64,000 nt of DNA from Earliella scabrosa (Eukaryota; Basidiomycota; Agaricomycetes; Polyporales; Polyporaceae), in assembly GCA_022605405.1 (NCBI GenBank), contig JABYQQ010000036.1:62001-126000 (forward strand), in the 5' to 3' direction. A program made the translations under genes and the position numbers. Of this stretch, positions 23,850 through 35,089 are shown one piece after another. The notes under the pieces were generated by a model, which saw only the letters and a list, made by a program, of their open reading frames with translations, ran no database searches and was not told the origin of the DNA. The stretch's first letter is position 1. Each line of letters begins with the position of its first letter.

Positions 23850-24234
23850 GGCCTATGGTGGTAGCGGAGGAAGGAGCACGAGCATGTCCAAGCCACGAGA
23901 GGCGGATAGCGGAGAGAGAGCACACTCGAGACAGGCACGACGAATTCGCCAGATGCGATCACCGAGGATAGCCTGCATTCGGACTTATCTGGGCGCTATG
24001 ATATCATTCCCGCGGATCGCCTCCTGTCCGGGAGAGCGGACCGGGGGCTGCAAATGCAAGAGAAACAGACAAGGGTCGATGAGGACGGACTTGTCGTCAG
24101 ATAAGTTGGACTGAAGTTGAAATGGCGTCGCAGGCTGGGGCAGGAGTGGAGCCTGTTTGGAAATTGGAAGCAGGGGGGATAGGGGCGGCCGAAGGGGGAC
24201 AGGCGTGGCCGGGAGCAAGGGCGCGAGGAGGGAG
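23850..24234. other. Phytochrome promoter region
   Basis: Sequence upstream of the phytochrome ATG. G/A-rich on the plus strand, with no element I can name. Confidence 0.4.
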
Positions 24235-24690
24235 TCAGTTCTGGAAAAGCATCAAATCGAGGACGAACGGTCGAAGGCGATCTCCCTCCACGGCCCACTC
24301 CCTCAGACCGTCCCTGTCATCCCCGCCCCACAACGCCTGCGATTCGATTCGCACTGCGATCCTGCTGGGCTGCAGCTGCGCTCCAAGCCTCTGTCCCATC
24401 CGCCTCGGTCCATCGCCAGTCGATCGCAGCACGCAGACCACATCATTCTCGTCGGCAGCCACAGAAGACACCACACGCCCGTCGCGAGCCCATCGCGCAA
24501 GTAGATTCAGGCCGAGACTGGCTGGGAGGACAGATGTGAGTACGAGGGGGAAGCAAGCTTCATGATACGTCAAATAACAAAGGTCCATCATAGCGCATGC
24601 TTCGGGTTTGAGTTGGGCCAGGGCCTCTGCCGCCCCATCTCCGGACTCGGCATCGCCCTCCGGCATCGCACGGACCTGCTCGTAGTTCGA
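24235..24690 (-). CDS. Possible exon of a hypothetical protein
   Basis: An open stretch of about 150 codons ending at a TGA whose last base is 24235. It looks protein-like (LGLNLLARWARDGRVVSSVA, then DENDVVCVLRSTGDGPRRMG) but matches no family I know. It has no ATG at its 5' end, because a stop codon lies immediately upstream. It would have to be a terminal exon of a spliced gene or start at an internal Met. The frame MQGRCLSENDVLGLQLNCKL at 24770-24710 could be the preceding exon. It could also be a chance frame in GC-rich DNA. Confidence 0.3.
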   Translation of the reverse strand, partial: SNYEQVRAMPEGDAESGDGAAEALAQLKPEACAMMDLCYLTYHEACFPLVLTSVLPASLGLNLLARWARDGRVVSSVAADENDVVCVLRSTGDGPRRMGQRLGAQLQPSRIAVRIESQALWGGDDRDGLREWAVEGDRLRPFVLDLMLFQN

Positions 24691-25029
24691 ATACACTCAA
24701 CCTCAGCCTCGAGTTTGCAGTTAAGCTGCAGGCCGAGCACGTCGTTCTCCGAGAGGCACCGACCCTGCATCCCACACGGACAAACGGTCCAACAACCGTC
24801 TATTCAAAAGTAAGGCGGTTCTCCTGTAGCTGCAGGTAACTGGTTCTCATCCCTCGCGGAAAGCCCGCGAGGCGTGTGGACATGCTTTACGGAGCACGTC
24901 CTATTCTGAGATCTTCGCACACAAATATTGCAATCCTTCCACCCCTCCGAGCTCTGAGCGGGATGGAGCTGAGAACACCTTGTGCAGACTCGTGCCAGCA
25001 ATATCGCACGCGGCAGTATCACTGCCACC

Positions 25030-27269
25030 ATGAACACTGACAAGCGCGACGACTCGGATGCTGGCGCACCCGCCCAGGACGATCCTGCTCCTACATCTGA
25101 GTTGACGGCGGTACCGGACATTGAACATGTCACCGTGGCTAACGATCCCCGAAAGTGGTCCCGGGCTCACAAGGTACAGTTCACGGTCGCATCCGTTCAG
25201 GTCGCTGATTGTGATTGCTTCGACAGTGGATCGTGCTTGCGACCGTATCTGCAGCCAGTCTGATAGCTGGCCTCGGTGGCAACATCTACAATCGTGAGGA
25301 AACAGCGTATGAGATACGTCCAACTCAGGCTTATGCTTCTCTCTTTGGCAGCGGCGATACCAGACATACAACAGGAGCTTCACGCCTCCGATTCGTCCAT
25401 AGCTCTCAGCTTGTCGCTTTACGCCATCTTCCAGGGCGGGGTACCACTGCTATGGAGCGCACTGAGCGAGTTCTGGGGCCGCAAGGTAGGCCAGCTTCCT
25501 GGATTACACGCGCGCGTGTTGGCTAATCCCTGCGCAGAAAGTGTACCTCGTGTCCACTGCGTTGTGCATGCTCGGATGCATCGTCGCCGCCGTGTCCAGA
25601 ACGATCGACGTCCTGGTCGCCATGCGTTGCATACAGGCCATTGGGTATGTCCCAATCTCCCGCTGGACTCGGCCAGCCTAGACTGACTGACGTCTGGCAG
25701 TTCAAGTGCCGTGTTGACCCTCGGCGCGGCGACGCTCGCGGACATCTACGATCCCGTCGAGCGCGGGACGATGATGGGCATTTACTACAGGTCAGTCTCG
25801 CTCCCGTGGCCCCGTCACACGCCGCATTGTGACAGCTCTCCTGTCAGTGCGCCCGTCCTCGGCCCGTCTCTCGGCCCCATCCTCGGCGGGGCCCTCACCC
25901 AGGGTTTCAGCTGGCGGGCGACGTTCTGGTTCCTCGCCATCTTTGTCGGCGTATGCACCCTCTCCTTCATCCCCTTCCGAGACACCTTTCGCCGCGAGCG
26001 CAGTCTCACCTATCAGGCCGCGCTCAAGCGACGGCGCATACAGCTGGCTGCGAAGGGCTCGCAGTCGCCCACTCTGTCACAAGTGGACGGAGTGTCCTCG
26101 TCTGTTGTCAAGACCGACGCAATCGATGATGCGGAGACCCGCCATCAACCAGCGGAAGAACGGTCTCCAGATGGAGACGTCGAAAAGCAGCCGCAATCCG
26201 TTCGTACTGGGCCTGTGGCTCCTATGGACGACATCAAGCTCTCTTTAGCCGACGTGAACCCCGCGAAGCCCGTGTGGAAAGTACTGCGAAGATACAACAA
26301 CCTGACGATCCTTGTCGCTTCAGGTGCGTACTAACCAGCGGCCCTTGGTACCTCCGACCAATCGATCGAACTATCCCGCTTACTCTCACTTGCAATAGGT
26401 TTCACATACGGCTTCATCTACTGTATATCGTACACATGCGCCTTGACACTCTCCAACAGCTATGGCTACAACTCGATGCAGATCGGGCTTGTGCTGCTGT
26501 CTTTCGGAATTGGTGAGTGAGCCGTCGCCATCCCAATCACAGCACAGAATTCATTACCCCCTCCTCCCCTCAGGGTCACTCCTTGGAAGCCTACTTGGAG
26601 GCCGCTATTCCGACTACGTCTTCAACGGCCTCAAAGCGCGCAACGGCGGCGTCGGGTATCCAGAGGTGCAGTCCTCTACATAAAGCATCCCCGTACCTAG
26701 TCCACTGACCCATGTACTGCTCCAGATGCGTCTGCAGAGCACCTTCCCATTCATGCCCTTCCTCCCCGCCTCCGTCGCAGCCTACGGCTGGGTGTGCGAA
26801 GAGCGCATGCACGTCTCCGCGGTGTGCGTCATGCTCTTCCTGAGCAGCTTCTTCGTCGTGTACGTCGTCCTCCCGCCTGCACCCACGCTCCCGCTCACAA
26901 CGAAGACGACGGTGCCCTCAGGTGCATATACACGAGCACGCTCGCGTACATCGTCGACGCGAACACCGGCCGCTCGTCCTCGGCCGTCGCGATGAACAGC
27001 GCGTTCCGGGGCATCGCCGCATTTGTGGGCGCAGAGGTCGCCGTCCCGTTGCAGGTGTGTGAGACGTTTCGTGCCCCCCATCGCCATATCTCCATAGGCA
27101 GCGCTGATAACCCGAACCTGAATAGAACGCGATTGGGGATGGAGGGAGTTACTCGCTCTGGGCGGGTCTGATGCTGCTGTCCGAGGTGCTGATCTTGCTC
27201 GTGTGGTGGAAGGGGACAGCGTGGCGGGAGAAGTGGGAGGTCAAGGAGCGTGGTGGTTCGCGCGCATGA
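25030..27269 (+). CDS. MFS drug:H+ antiporter-type transporter 1
   Basis: Plasma-membrane major facilitator with the architecture of the 12-helix DHA1 family (multidrug, siderophore or small-metabolite export). After splicing about seven short introns the N-terminal half reads ATVSAASLIAGLGGNIYNPAI, then SLYAIFQGGVPLLWSALSEF, the signature WSALSEFWGRKKVYLVS with conserved loop 2-3 residues, and GAATLADIYDPVERGTMMGI. A long charged central loop follows (to DDIKLSLADVNPAKPVWKVL). The second half has GSLLGGRYSDYV and TLAYIVDANTGRSSSAVAMN, ending LVWWKGTAWREKWEVKERG. The start ATG has a good context (GCCACCATGA). A close paralogue with the same architecture lies at 47.4 kb and a dead fragment at 32.6 kb. 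The substrate cannot be told from sequence. Confidence 0.88.
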
Positions 27270-28141
27270 CATATGAAGAGTCTCCGTGTATAACTTCGAC
27301 ATGTCGACCGGCATAATCTGAACATTGAAAATATGTAAGGACGACCAAGGCTTTGGACTGGGCGGGAATAACGATGTGGTCTAGTCTGAGTCGACTTCCG
27401 GATAAGTACTCCGTATGAGCGTGAGTTCGCCTCTTCGCAAGGCTGTGTGGAATTCCGTTGTTCTTGTGTGTCAAGTTACATCCACGCGTCCACCGACCCC
27501 TCTCCATCTGTCCCCTCGTCCAGGCTCAAGCCGAGCGCGCAGTGGGACTTTCGCCGTTCGATGAGTAGTCCATAAGTAGTCGACGTACGCACCACCGTAC
27601 ATACGGGGTTCCCAGGGGGTTTACGTAGGGAGACATGTTTGTGTCAGCCCCTACCCACGCCGCCGCCAGGTGGAGTGAACTCACGTTCGGTCCTCGACGG
27701 GCGAGCTTGGGGATAGCAGCTGCAGGCTAAGCAGGCTGAGCTATGAACAGAGTGGCATGTCCTCAAAGTACTGTAACTTACTTACTGACGTCTCGCATGA
27801 AAGTGAAAGTAAGTAAGTACTTAAGCGGCAATGCATACCGCTAAGGCGACAGCTTAGACAGTATTGATCGGTGCTAATGCGCCGATCAGTTCTTTCCTGA
27901 TGGGCGCAAGGTCCGCAGGCTGCATCCTGCCTACTCGATGCGCTTACAGACTCATTGAAGGGCCAGTCGCGGGGGGTTGGCTTGCTCTCTCCTTCTCTGC
28001 CATCACGCGCCATTTTTCTCTAGCATCTACTGAGCAGCCGGCCCGCAAGGCCTTCCCCCGCCTCCACTGCTGCTCGCGCCGCCTACCGGCCCTACCCTGC
28101 TTCGATTGCTTCGCGTCTACTTAGGCCTCAAGTCGACCGCG
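27270..28141. other. Intergenic region upstream of G1
   Basis: About 870 bp. Contains one strong short inverted repeat, listed separately, and a pyrimidine-rich tract just before the G1 ATG. No gene was seen. Confidence 0.5.
27766..27822. repeat. Short inverted repeat built of TTAC/GTAA units
   Basis: Arms AACTTACTTAC and GTAAGTAAGT, with outer AAGTAC/GTACTT, separated by about 20 nt, can form a hairpin. It lies about 320 bp upstream of the G1 start and could be a protein-binding palindrome or a chance simple repeat. Confidence 0.5.
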
Positions 28142-29918
28142 ATGGGCTGGCGCGAGACGACAGGTTCACTAGGGACCCTTGCGGTCCTCATCCCCGCCCT
28201 ATGGATCCCAAGCGCGCATGCGGGCAACACGACCTGCGCCAGTGGGCAGTTGGAATGGTACTCGAGCGTGGTTGGCGAGTCGCCTTGTAAGTCCGCCCTG
28301 TCCGTTCCGTGCTGTCGATGAAGAGACGACGAAGGAGTCCGACGCACCTCCAGGTGTCACATACGAGAGGCTGCGCCAAATCTGCAATCCCGATTGTGAG
28401 TCAAGCACATCCCCTTGTCTCGGAAGCTCACCGCTGCATGTTGAAGTTGACATGCCATCGTGATCCATGGCCTGGTATAGATCAAGTACCGAACTTCCGC
28501 CCATTTACCCCAGGAGACCAGTGCGATGACCAAGTCTGTACGCATCTTTCCTCCCCATCTCCTGTACATGTCCTTGTTGACGTGCATATACTCCAGCTGC
28601 ATGCTGTTGCAACACCGTCGCGTTCCAGCTTAGCATGCTGTGCATGAAGTATGTGCCGGTTCGGGATCCTGCATGATCGTTCCGCTCACCTCTCGCAGTT
28701 GCCAGTATGTCACAGAAGAAGGGAACGTCATAGGAATAGATGCAGGTGTAGGAGCATACGATCTGTATCGACAGAACTGTGGGCAGGAACGCGTCGCAAG
28801 TACGTCTATTTCGAAGTCTGGGGAAGTTCACCGACAGAGCGATTCCACACCTCTCAGGCTCCCAGACGACATCCAACGAGCTGTTTGCAACAAGGATATA
28901 CGTCTAGACAACTTCGTGTATGGCGGTTGGGACGACGGTGCTTGGTTCTAGTGAGTCCGACTCCATCCAGTGCTCACCGTTGGCGCTGATGACGCTATGC
29001 TCACTAGCGTGTGGTCGAAGCAAAACGCTGTTCGAGAACACAACGTATATAACAACAACACCTTCACGCGCTGTCCAGACCAGATCTCACCATCAGTGAC
29101 GCCCACACCAACCTCGCAGAGCACGACTGCGAGCGACGCGTCTATCACGAGCTCGTCTCAAACAGTGAGTACCTCTATGCTCTGAACAGTACCAATCCCA
29201 CTCTCCTCTGCCATAGCCGACAGAGCTCGGTGCCGGTGGTCCCACACAAACAGATACCACCGAGGCAAGCGGCGGGTCGAACATCGGCCCCATCGTGGGC
29301 GGAGTCGTCGGCGGGGTGGGCGCGATCGTCATCGCCGTGACTGTCATCATGTTCTGTCGACTGCGTCGCAAGCAATCCGCCACCGGCACGCGAGGCACGC
29401 CGGACAACCACTACAACTACACGTACCAGGACGACCCCACGAGCCCCCCGATGACCTCCGCAACTCCATTCGCGGCCAGCATGGCCAGCCACAGCCGAGA
29501 TCCAAGCTCGCAGTGGCCAACAAGCGGCGCTGCTGGGAGCTCGGCGTCCGGGGCCCCGAGTCCAGAGAGCACCCCATGGGCACAGAGCACGTTCTCCTTC
29601 CACTCTCCTGGCCCTACCTCGCCAGACGCCTCGCTCCGCCACGAAGATGGAGGGCCCGTCCCCGAGCTCGTCCGCTCAGCGTCCGGCCGCCTGCCGTCTG
29701 CGTACCGCTCCTGGGAGCGCAGAGCTGGTACGGAGGTCTCTGGCTCCGTGTCGGGAGGCGGGTCGCAGATCTCGGAACCGCAGACATTCGGCCACTCCCA
29801 GTCTCAGTCTCTTACGTCACCCAGTTCACCTGGCCTCTCCGGGGTCAGCGAGAAAAGCCCTCGCGCGCTGCCGGACGTGCCTCTTGTGCCGTTGAGGAGG
29901 GCAGAAGGGACTTCATGA
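28142..29918 (+). CDS. G1: Cys-rich single-pass membrane protein
   Basis: First of three tandem paralogues. A signal peptide (MGWRETTGSLGTLAVLIPAL) leads to an ectodomain starting CASGQLEWYSSVVGESPC. Splicing of five or six introns then gives VTYERLRQICNPDYQVP, TPGDQCDDQVSACCCNTVA, MLCMNCQY, IGIDAGVGAYDLYRQNC, LPDDIQRAVCNK, YGGWDDGAWFYVWSKQN and NNNTFTRC. A Ser/Thr-rich stalk follows, then one membrane helix (IVGGVVGGVGAIVIAVTVIM) with a positive stop FCRLRRK. The tail of about 180 residues is Ser/Pro-rich and contains LVRSASGRLPSAYRSW. About a dozen cysteines are conserved among the three copies. The topology suggests a receptor or wall sensor. The family looks like one of the uncharacterised basidiomycete membrane proteins, and no function is known to me. 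Unlike G2 and G3, WFY is encoded without a microexon. Confidence 0.8.
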
Positions 29919-30786
29919 GTGAATACGGAGCGTAGGACTGTTACGAGGACGCTTTATTGTAGCAGTTGTTATTTACCTAGTACTTAGTTTCCGGGGCCCT
30001 TGTGGGACATTCTGTGCTGCTTAACATGATGGATGGATTCATGCTCTATCATGTGTTGCTGAATAGGTTCAACTGGCTCAACTAAGAACTTGGGCTCAAC
30101 ACAGGACGGGACGAGCGCCAAGAGAAACTGAAGGAAGCGATCCTCGTGGTCGATCGATCACGGCCACAGCCACATTCGTTAGGCACCCTCACTCCTCGTC
30201 TCGGCTCGCAAGGCTTGCCGGTATGCCAGCAATCGGTATGAGGTCGGTACAGTCGGTATGCACACCTCTCCACACCCTGAAGGGAAGCTCCGACATACAG
30301 TTCTTTCTGTAGGCTTGCACCGAATGCTTCGACACGCATGGGGTGCTGGAATTCCGAGGCTGATGGAAGACTTGGAGAATATGCGCAGCGCTCCGAGCCG
30401 TCCCCCGCGTTCTCACCCAATGTGTTGCCTTGAGAACAGCGCATGACATATCCAATCCGTAACAAGTGCAGTCCGCCCAAGCATCAACACCGCCATGTGG
30501 GCGTCGACCCTAGAGCGGGCGTGGAATGAGAATGTTCTTGGTACAAGACTTCTAGCTCTGAGCCTCGACTTCAAGTGAGGTCACCGACCACGCTCTCTGT
30601 GCTGATCGGGGCGTATTCCCGTCTTGAACCGCTACGCCCACCTTCCCGCCTGAGGCCGATCGCGTTTCTGGGCTGTCCGACTTCTACGCTTGTGCCGCTG
30701 CTCGCTCCCACTCTTTTGCTTCGTGTGTCTTCTCGGTTCCTCTTCTCCCTTTGAGCAGCGTGCTTCGTGACCGACAACTAGTATTA
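29919..30786. other. Intergenic region between G1 and G2
   Basis: About 870 bp with no convincing frame. The last 60 bp before G2 is pyrimidine-rich. Confidence 0.5.
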
Positions 30787-32520
30787 ATGGCACGGACGGT
30801 CGCATCCGCGTCCGTTTCTTCCGCTATCCTTCTCGGTTTTTCGGTCTTTTGGGACTTTGCTCTGGCGGGGACAACATGTGCATCGCGGCAGATGGATTGG
30901 TACACGGAAGTGGTGGGGGAGAACCCATGTGAGTCATCATATTTTGCGCAAATGGTCCATGCTCTGTGCAATGTGTACATGTTCGGCATGCTGAGCGGGA
31001 TGACGCTGCAGGCGAAACATATCAGAGGCTACGGCAACTATGCAACCCCACCTGTGAGTTGTCATGACCTATTCTACGCGCTCGTGCGGTGGCTTGATAA
31101 GTCCTCGATACCCCATCGCTAGACCAGGTTCCTTCAATATCACTGACACCGCCCGGGAACGTCTGCGATGACCCAAATCGTGAGTTAGCCCATCATGACA
31201 CCCATGTATTCCACACTGAGATGGTGTACGTAGCTGCGTGCTGCTGCAACACCATCGCATTCCAGCTCAGTATGCTATGTCTCAAGTAGCTCACATCCAC
31301 ATTGTCGCGATCGAGCATGGGCTCACGGAGTGGCTGTAGCTGTCAGCATGTCAAGGAAGACGGAGCCGCGGTGGGCGTAGATGCGCGTGAGTCAAAACAT
31401 CTGCAAGCCCGAGAGCTTTGACGAAACTTTGTCCATTTTGACCTAGCCATCGGAACCTACCAAACGTTCCTCAACGGTTGTCCCTCTGGAAAGAACGATG
31501 AGTGAGTAGGCATGCTTTGGACTTAGTCCATCGCACTGATCACTCCAACGCATACAGACTCCCACCCAAGGTCCAGGCTGCGGTCTGCAAGGCGGGTTTG
31601 CAGCTTGATGACATCCTGTACGATAGCTGGGAGGATGGCGCGTGGTGCGTGTGGTTCCTCTGCCATCGCAATCGCTCGCTGGCCACTAACGCATGTCGTC
31701 AGGTTCTAGTGAGTCGATGTCTCGAGGCAAAGGAGGTACACGAAGCTGATGGGACGCACAGCGTTTGGACGAAAGGGAACGCCGCACGTTACCACGCGGC
31801 GACAAATAACAACTCCTTTACCCACTGTCAGAACCAGGCGCTGTCCTCTGAACCCGCGACCCCTGTGATCGTAATCTCAACGAACGTCGCTGCAACGGTA
31901 AGCACTCCTTGTGCTTCCCTAGCACACTGGAGCTCATGCGTTCTTTTACTTCAGGATCAGCCTCAATCAACAACACCTGGCGTAGTCGCCAACGAAGGTA
32001 TCGTTGCCTCGAGATCTGGGACGCCCCCGGGGACGATCGCCGGCATCATCGTCGGCATTCTTGTCATTCTCGCTATCATCGCGTTCGCCCTCTGGTTCCT
32101 GCGCAGAGAGCGGCGCCGCGACGGGAACCGGGCATCCCTCATTCCCAGGTGGAGGGCGAGCTTTTTGAACAGGGACTCTGTCGTGCCGCCCATCAGCCGT
32201 ACGTCCCGTCTCATCTCACATCGGACTTGCTGCTGACTGTGCTTGCTTTATGTCGCTCTGCAGCGTACACCACCACTTCGATGGTCCCCTCGAGCCCAGC
32301 TACTATACCAGAGTCGCGGCTATCGTTTCACCCAGAGGCCATGGTCCGCAACCCCAGTAATGCCCAGCCGCCTCAGGACACCCGCATACCCTGGAGGCAG
32401 CCCCCGCGCCGAGGTCCGCTCTCAGAGGACGGGTCGGTGCAGGACTCGCGCGTCGGAGAGCCTATCGACGACTCTCCTGACCCGCACATGCCGCTACAGC
32501 CGCTCCGGCTGAAAGAGTAG
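30787..32520 (+). CDS. G2: Cys-rich single-pass membrane protein, diverged tail
   Basis: Second tandem paralogue. Signal peptide (MARTVASASVSSAILLGFSV), then CASRQMDWYTEVVGENPC, ETYQRLRQLCNPTYQVP, LTPPGNVCDD, ACCCNTIAFQLSMLC, LPPKVQAAVCKAGLQLDDIL, SWEDGAWFYVWTKGNAARY and NNNSFTHC. The splice chain is regular. It includes a 6-nt exon (31703-31708) that, with flanking bases, supplies the end of WF and the start of Y. The helix is TIAGIIVGILVILAIIAFAL, followed by WFLRRERRR. The tail is shorter than in G1 and G3, lacks the RSASGRLP block, and has Pro-rich segments (QPPRRGPLSEDGS). It looks intact. Its faster divergence suggests altered cytoplasmic partners. Confidence 0.75.
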
Positions 32521-32587
32521 GCGAATGTGGAGGTGACTGAGTGTACATTACGTTGTGAATAGACTGCGTGATCTAGCCGTCTATAAT

Positions 32588-32880
32588 TCAGTTCGAGGTG
32601 GTACAGAGGTCACTTCTCCGGTCCTTCCACCACACAAGGCGGATGAGGAATTCGGACAGTAGCATGAGACCGCTCAGAGTGTACATCCCTCTGCCCCCGA
32701 TCCCTTCCTGTCCTGACGCGAGCTGCCGTACCACGGTGCGACCAACTTCGACGAACCTGTAGGGGCCAGCCGTAAACTCTGCCACTGCGATGAATGCTGC
32801 CAGACCGCGGAATGCGCTACGCACGCTCATCCCAATCACAACACGCATACCATCGACAAGAATAGTTCGCTGTGAGATGT
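32588..32880 (-). pseudogene. Relic of an MFS transporter C-terminus
   Basis: Minus-strand translation gives RSAFRGLAAFIAVAEFTAG and, after a gap, LSGLMLLSEFLIRLVWWKD. These match NSAFRGIAAFVGAEVAVPLQ and LWAGLMLLSEVLILLVWWKG at the end of the intact transporter at 25-27 kb. The segment between them, an intron in the intact gene, reads through with extra sequence. Nothing upstream resembles the other eleven-odd helices. It is therefore a fragment left by an old duplication, inserted in inverted orientation between G2 and the AP-2 sigma gene. Confidence 0.75.
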
Positions 32881-33111
32881 GGTTAATGCTGTGCGGTTCG
32901 AAGTAGCAGTGGAACATTAATGGAAGTCGGTCCGAGTGGCCAATGGGGGACAGACTAAGAAAAGAAGTCTCGTCTGGCGGGATTCGAGCCCAGGGCACTT
33001 GGAGCGCTTGTGACCCGAGTCGGTACAGTGGGCGTCAGTGGCACTATCTCTTGCTGACCTACCAGCCCCTACCTTACCTGCTACTTAGCCGGAACATAGC
33101 ACTCAGTGGCC

Positions 33112-33867
33112 ATGATCAGGTTCATTCTAGTTCAGGTGAACTGCTTTCTCGTGCTGCAATAGGCTGTAAACCGAAGCTTCATCCAGAACCGTCAAGGCAA
33201 GACGAGGCTCTCGAAATGGTACGTCCCATACGATGACGACGAGAAGGTCCGCCATCCTCCACAACATGCGTGGACGATTAGTGAGGGGAGGCTTGGGTTG
33301 TATTACGACAGGTCCGTCTGCGGGGAGAGGTGCACAGGCTAGTCGCGCCGAGGGACCAGAAGTATCAGTCGAACTTCGTCGAGGTGCGTTCTTGGTCCTG
33401 TCTGGGTTTCTAACATGTTGGGTGAACAGAGCACGGTCTTTCAGTTCCGGAACCACAAGGTCATTTACCGTCGATACGCCGGTCTCTTCTTCTGCATTTG
33501 CGTGGACGCGAACGACAACGAGCTCGCATACCTGGAGGCCATCCATCTGTTCGTCGAGGTTCTCGGTGAGTGGACCCCCAAGAAACACCCGCACCGACCT
33601 CCCGGCCCTATCCCCCTCTATTACTCTACCCGTGCAACAACTCGCATCCTGAACCTTTTCCTGTAGATTCGTTCTTTGACAACGTCTGCGAGCTCGACCT
33701 TGTGTTCAACTTCTATAAGGTCAGCTAGACTCTGTTACCTTCTCTCAGACTCTGACCGAGTGTAGGTCTATGCCATTCTGGACGAGGTCTTCCTCGCAGG
33801 AGAGATTGAAGAGACAAGCAAGGACGTCGTTCTAGCAAGACTGGATGCACTCGAGAAGCTCGAGTAA
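33112..33867 (+). CDS. AP-2 complex subunit sigma
   Basis: Small adaptin of the clathrin adaptor AP-2, which selects membrane cargo at the plasma membrane. Six exons join to MIRFILVQ + [20 protein letters not shown] + [18 protein letters not shown]...FVE + [20 protein letters not shown]... + [17 protein letters not shown] + [18 protein letters not shown], ending LEKLE. This is about 140 residues, the usual length for sigma-2, and near-identical in pattern to animal and yeast members ([32 protein letters not shown]). The first exon is only 24 nt. All splice sites are GT..AG. Housekeeping gene, intact, single copy in the window. Confidence 0.95.
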
Positions 33868-35089
33868 CGCGTCGGCATGCCTATGGAATTGGGCTTGGAG
33901 CATCCGTCAACTTCTCAGTTGGAATGTGTATTATACATTGTTCGTCGAATCAAACTCTTGCCTCTATCTGTAACAAGTGTGGATACTGAACTGCATGTTG
34001 AACTTTCGCGAGCTCCCGTATCTCTAGACTCTCTGGTGTATCCTGATGGAACGGTTGCAACGATTCACGAGAGCCATAAGCCCGTAGTGCACCTTCGTAG
34101 ATGGGTGTCGACGCTAGCTAGCGCTCCCTCCTTGTCCAGGTCATTGCTTACAGAAGATGAGAATGACAGGAGAATGGGCAGGTATGGCCGCCGTGCGGCC
34201 AGACATGCATCCCACAGTAAGTTGCAATTCAAATGCAACATACTACTCAATCTCACCTGCCAAAAGAGTCAAAGACGCGATGGTTAACGACTCTGCGAAA
34301 CTCGAGCTTTGCCACGATGATCCTCGGTGTGTGCGATGTCGTTCTTACTGTATTGAAGGCATCCTATAAGTAGTCCATCCCCATTGAAACCTGGCTGTCT
34401 CGAGACTCGAGCTCGATAGGGTAACAACACTGCCACGATTTGATCGTGTACCTGAGGTTGCCGTCATCAATGTGGGCGGCCCGTCGATTATCTTGGCCGA
34501 TCCAACGTTGACATGCGTCTGAGGTCAGTCTGACGATGTTGCACTGCATACTCGCTGCTCCAGTTCACTATGAGCCTTGAAGCTTGACTTGCGGTTTCGT
34601 GTCAAAGACGCGAGAACAGCGGTCTCCAAATCTTGTATGTAGTCAGCCAAGTTCCAACTAATGTCCGACACAATCGGTGGCGTACACGGTCACAAATTGC
34701 CGAGCCTTCTTTTCCAGGTAAAATCATGTTCTGGTTGTCGTCTAGAACACGCTGCGGCCAACTGGTGGGTCATTGGCAATATTGCTGTGCGGCATGCGTA
34801 CGCGGAGTGCCCCACACTTGAAGCTTGAAGCTCGGCCTCGATGCACCCTCACTCTTCTCCTCTCTTCTGCCATACTGTAGCACATCTTTGACGTATTCAT
34901 AGTTGGGAAAGCTCCCATTATTCACGGCGAGTATCCCTGAGCTCTTGGCCTCGTCATGGCAGCTGACCCGGCGAGCAGACTACTAGTTGCTGCGTGTGGC
35001 GTTCGCGGAGGACGACGGACACGTTTCCACACCCTCCCCTTCGACGTGAAGATAATACGTTCATAACCAGGTCCAGCATCGACCGAAGA
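33868..35089. other. Intergenic region upstream of G3
   Basis: About 1.2 kb between AP-2 sigma and G3. Frames are low-quality on both strands, and there is no repeat or RNA gene I can support. Confidence 0.5.

Noticed and set aside
32960..33060. tRNA-like B-box (GGCTCGAATCC on the minus strand)
   Set aside because: The T-stem does not pair fully, position 54 is C and not T, and no acceptor stem or anticodon arm could be drawn. At best a tRNA-derived remnant.
33877..34287. 136-codon frame after AP-2 sigma
   Set aside because: No domain, composition typical of non-coding DNA, and it begins just beyond the AP-2 sigma stop where a 3' UTR is expected.
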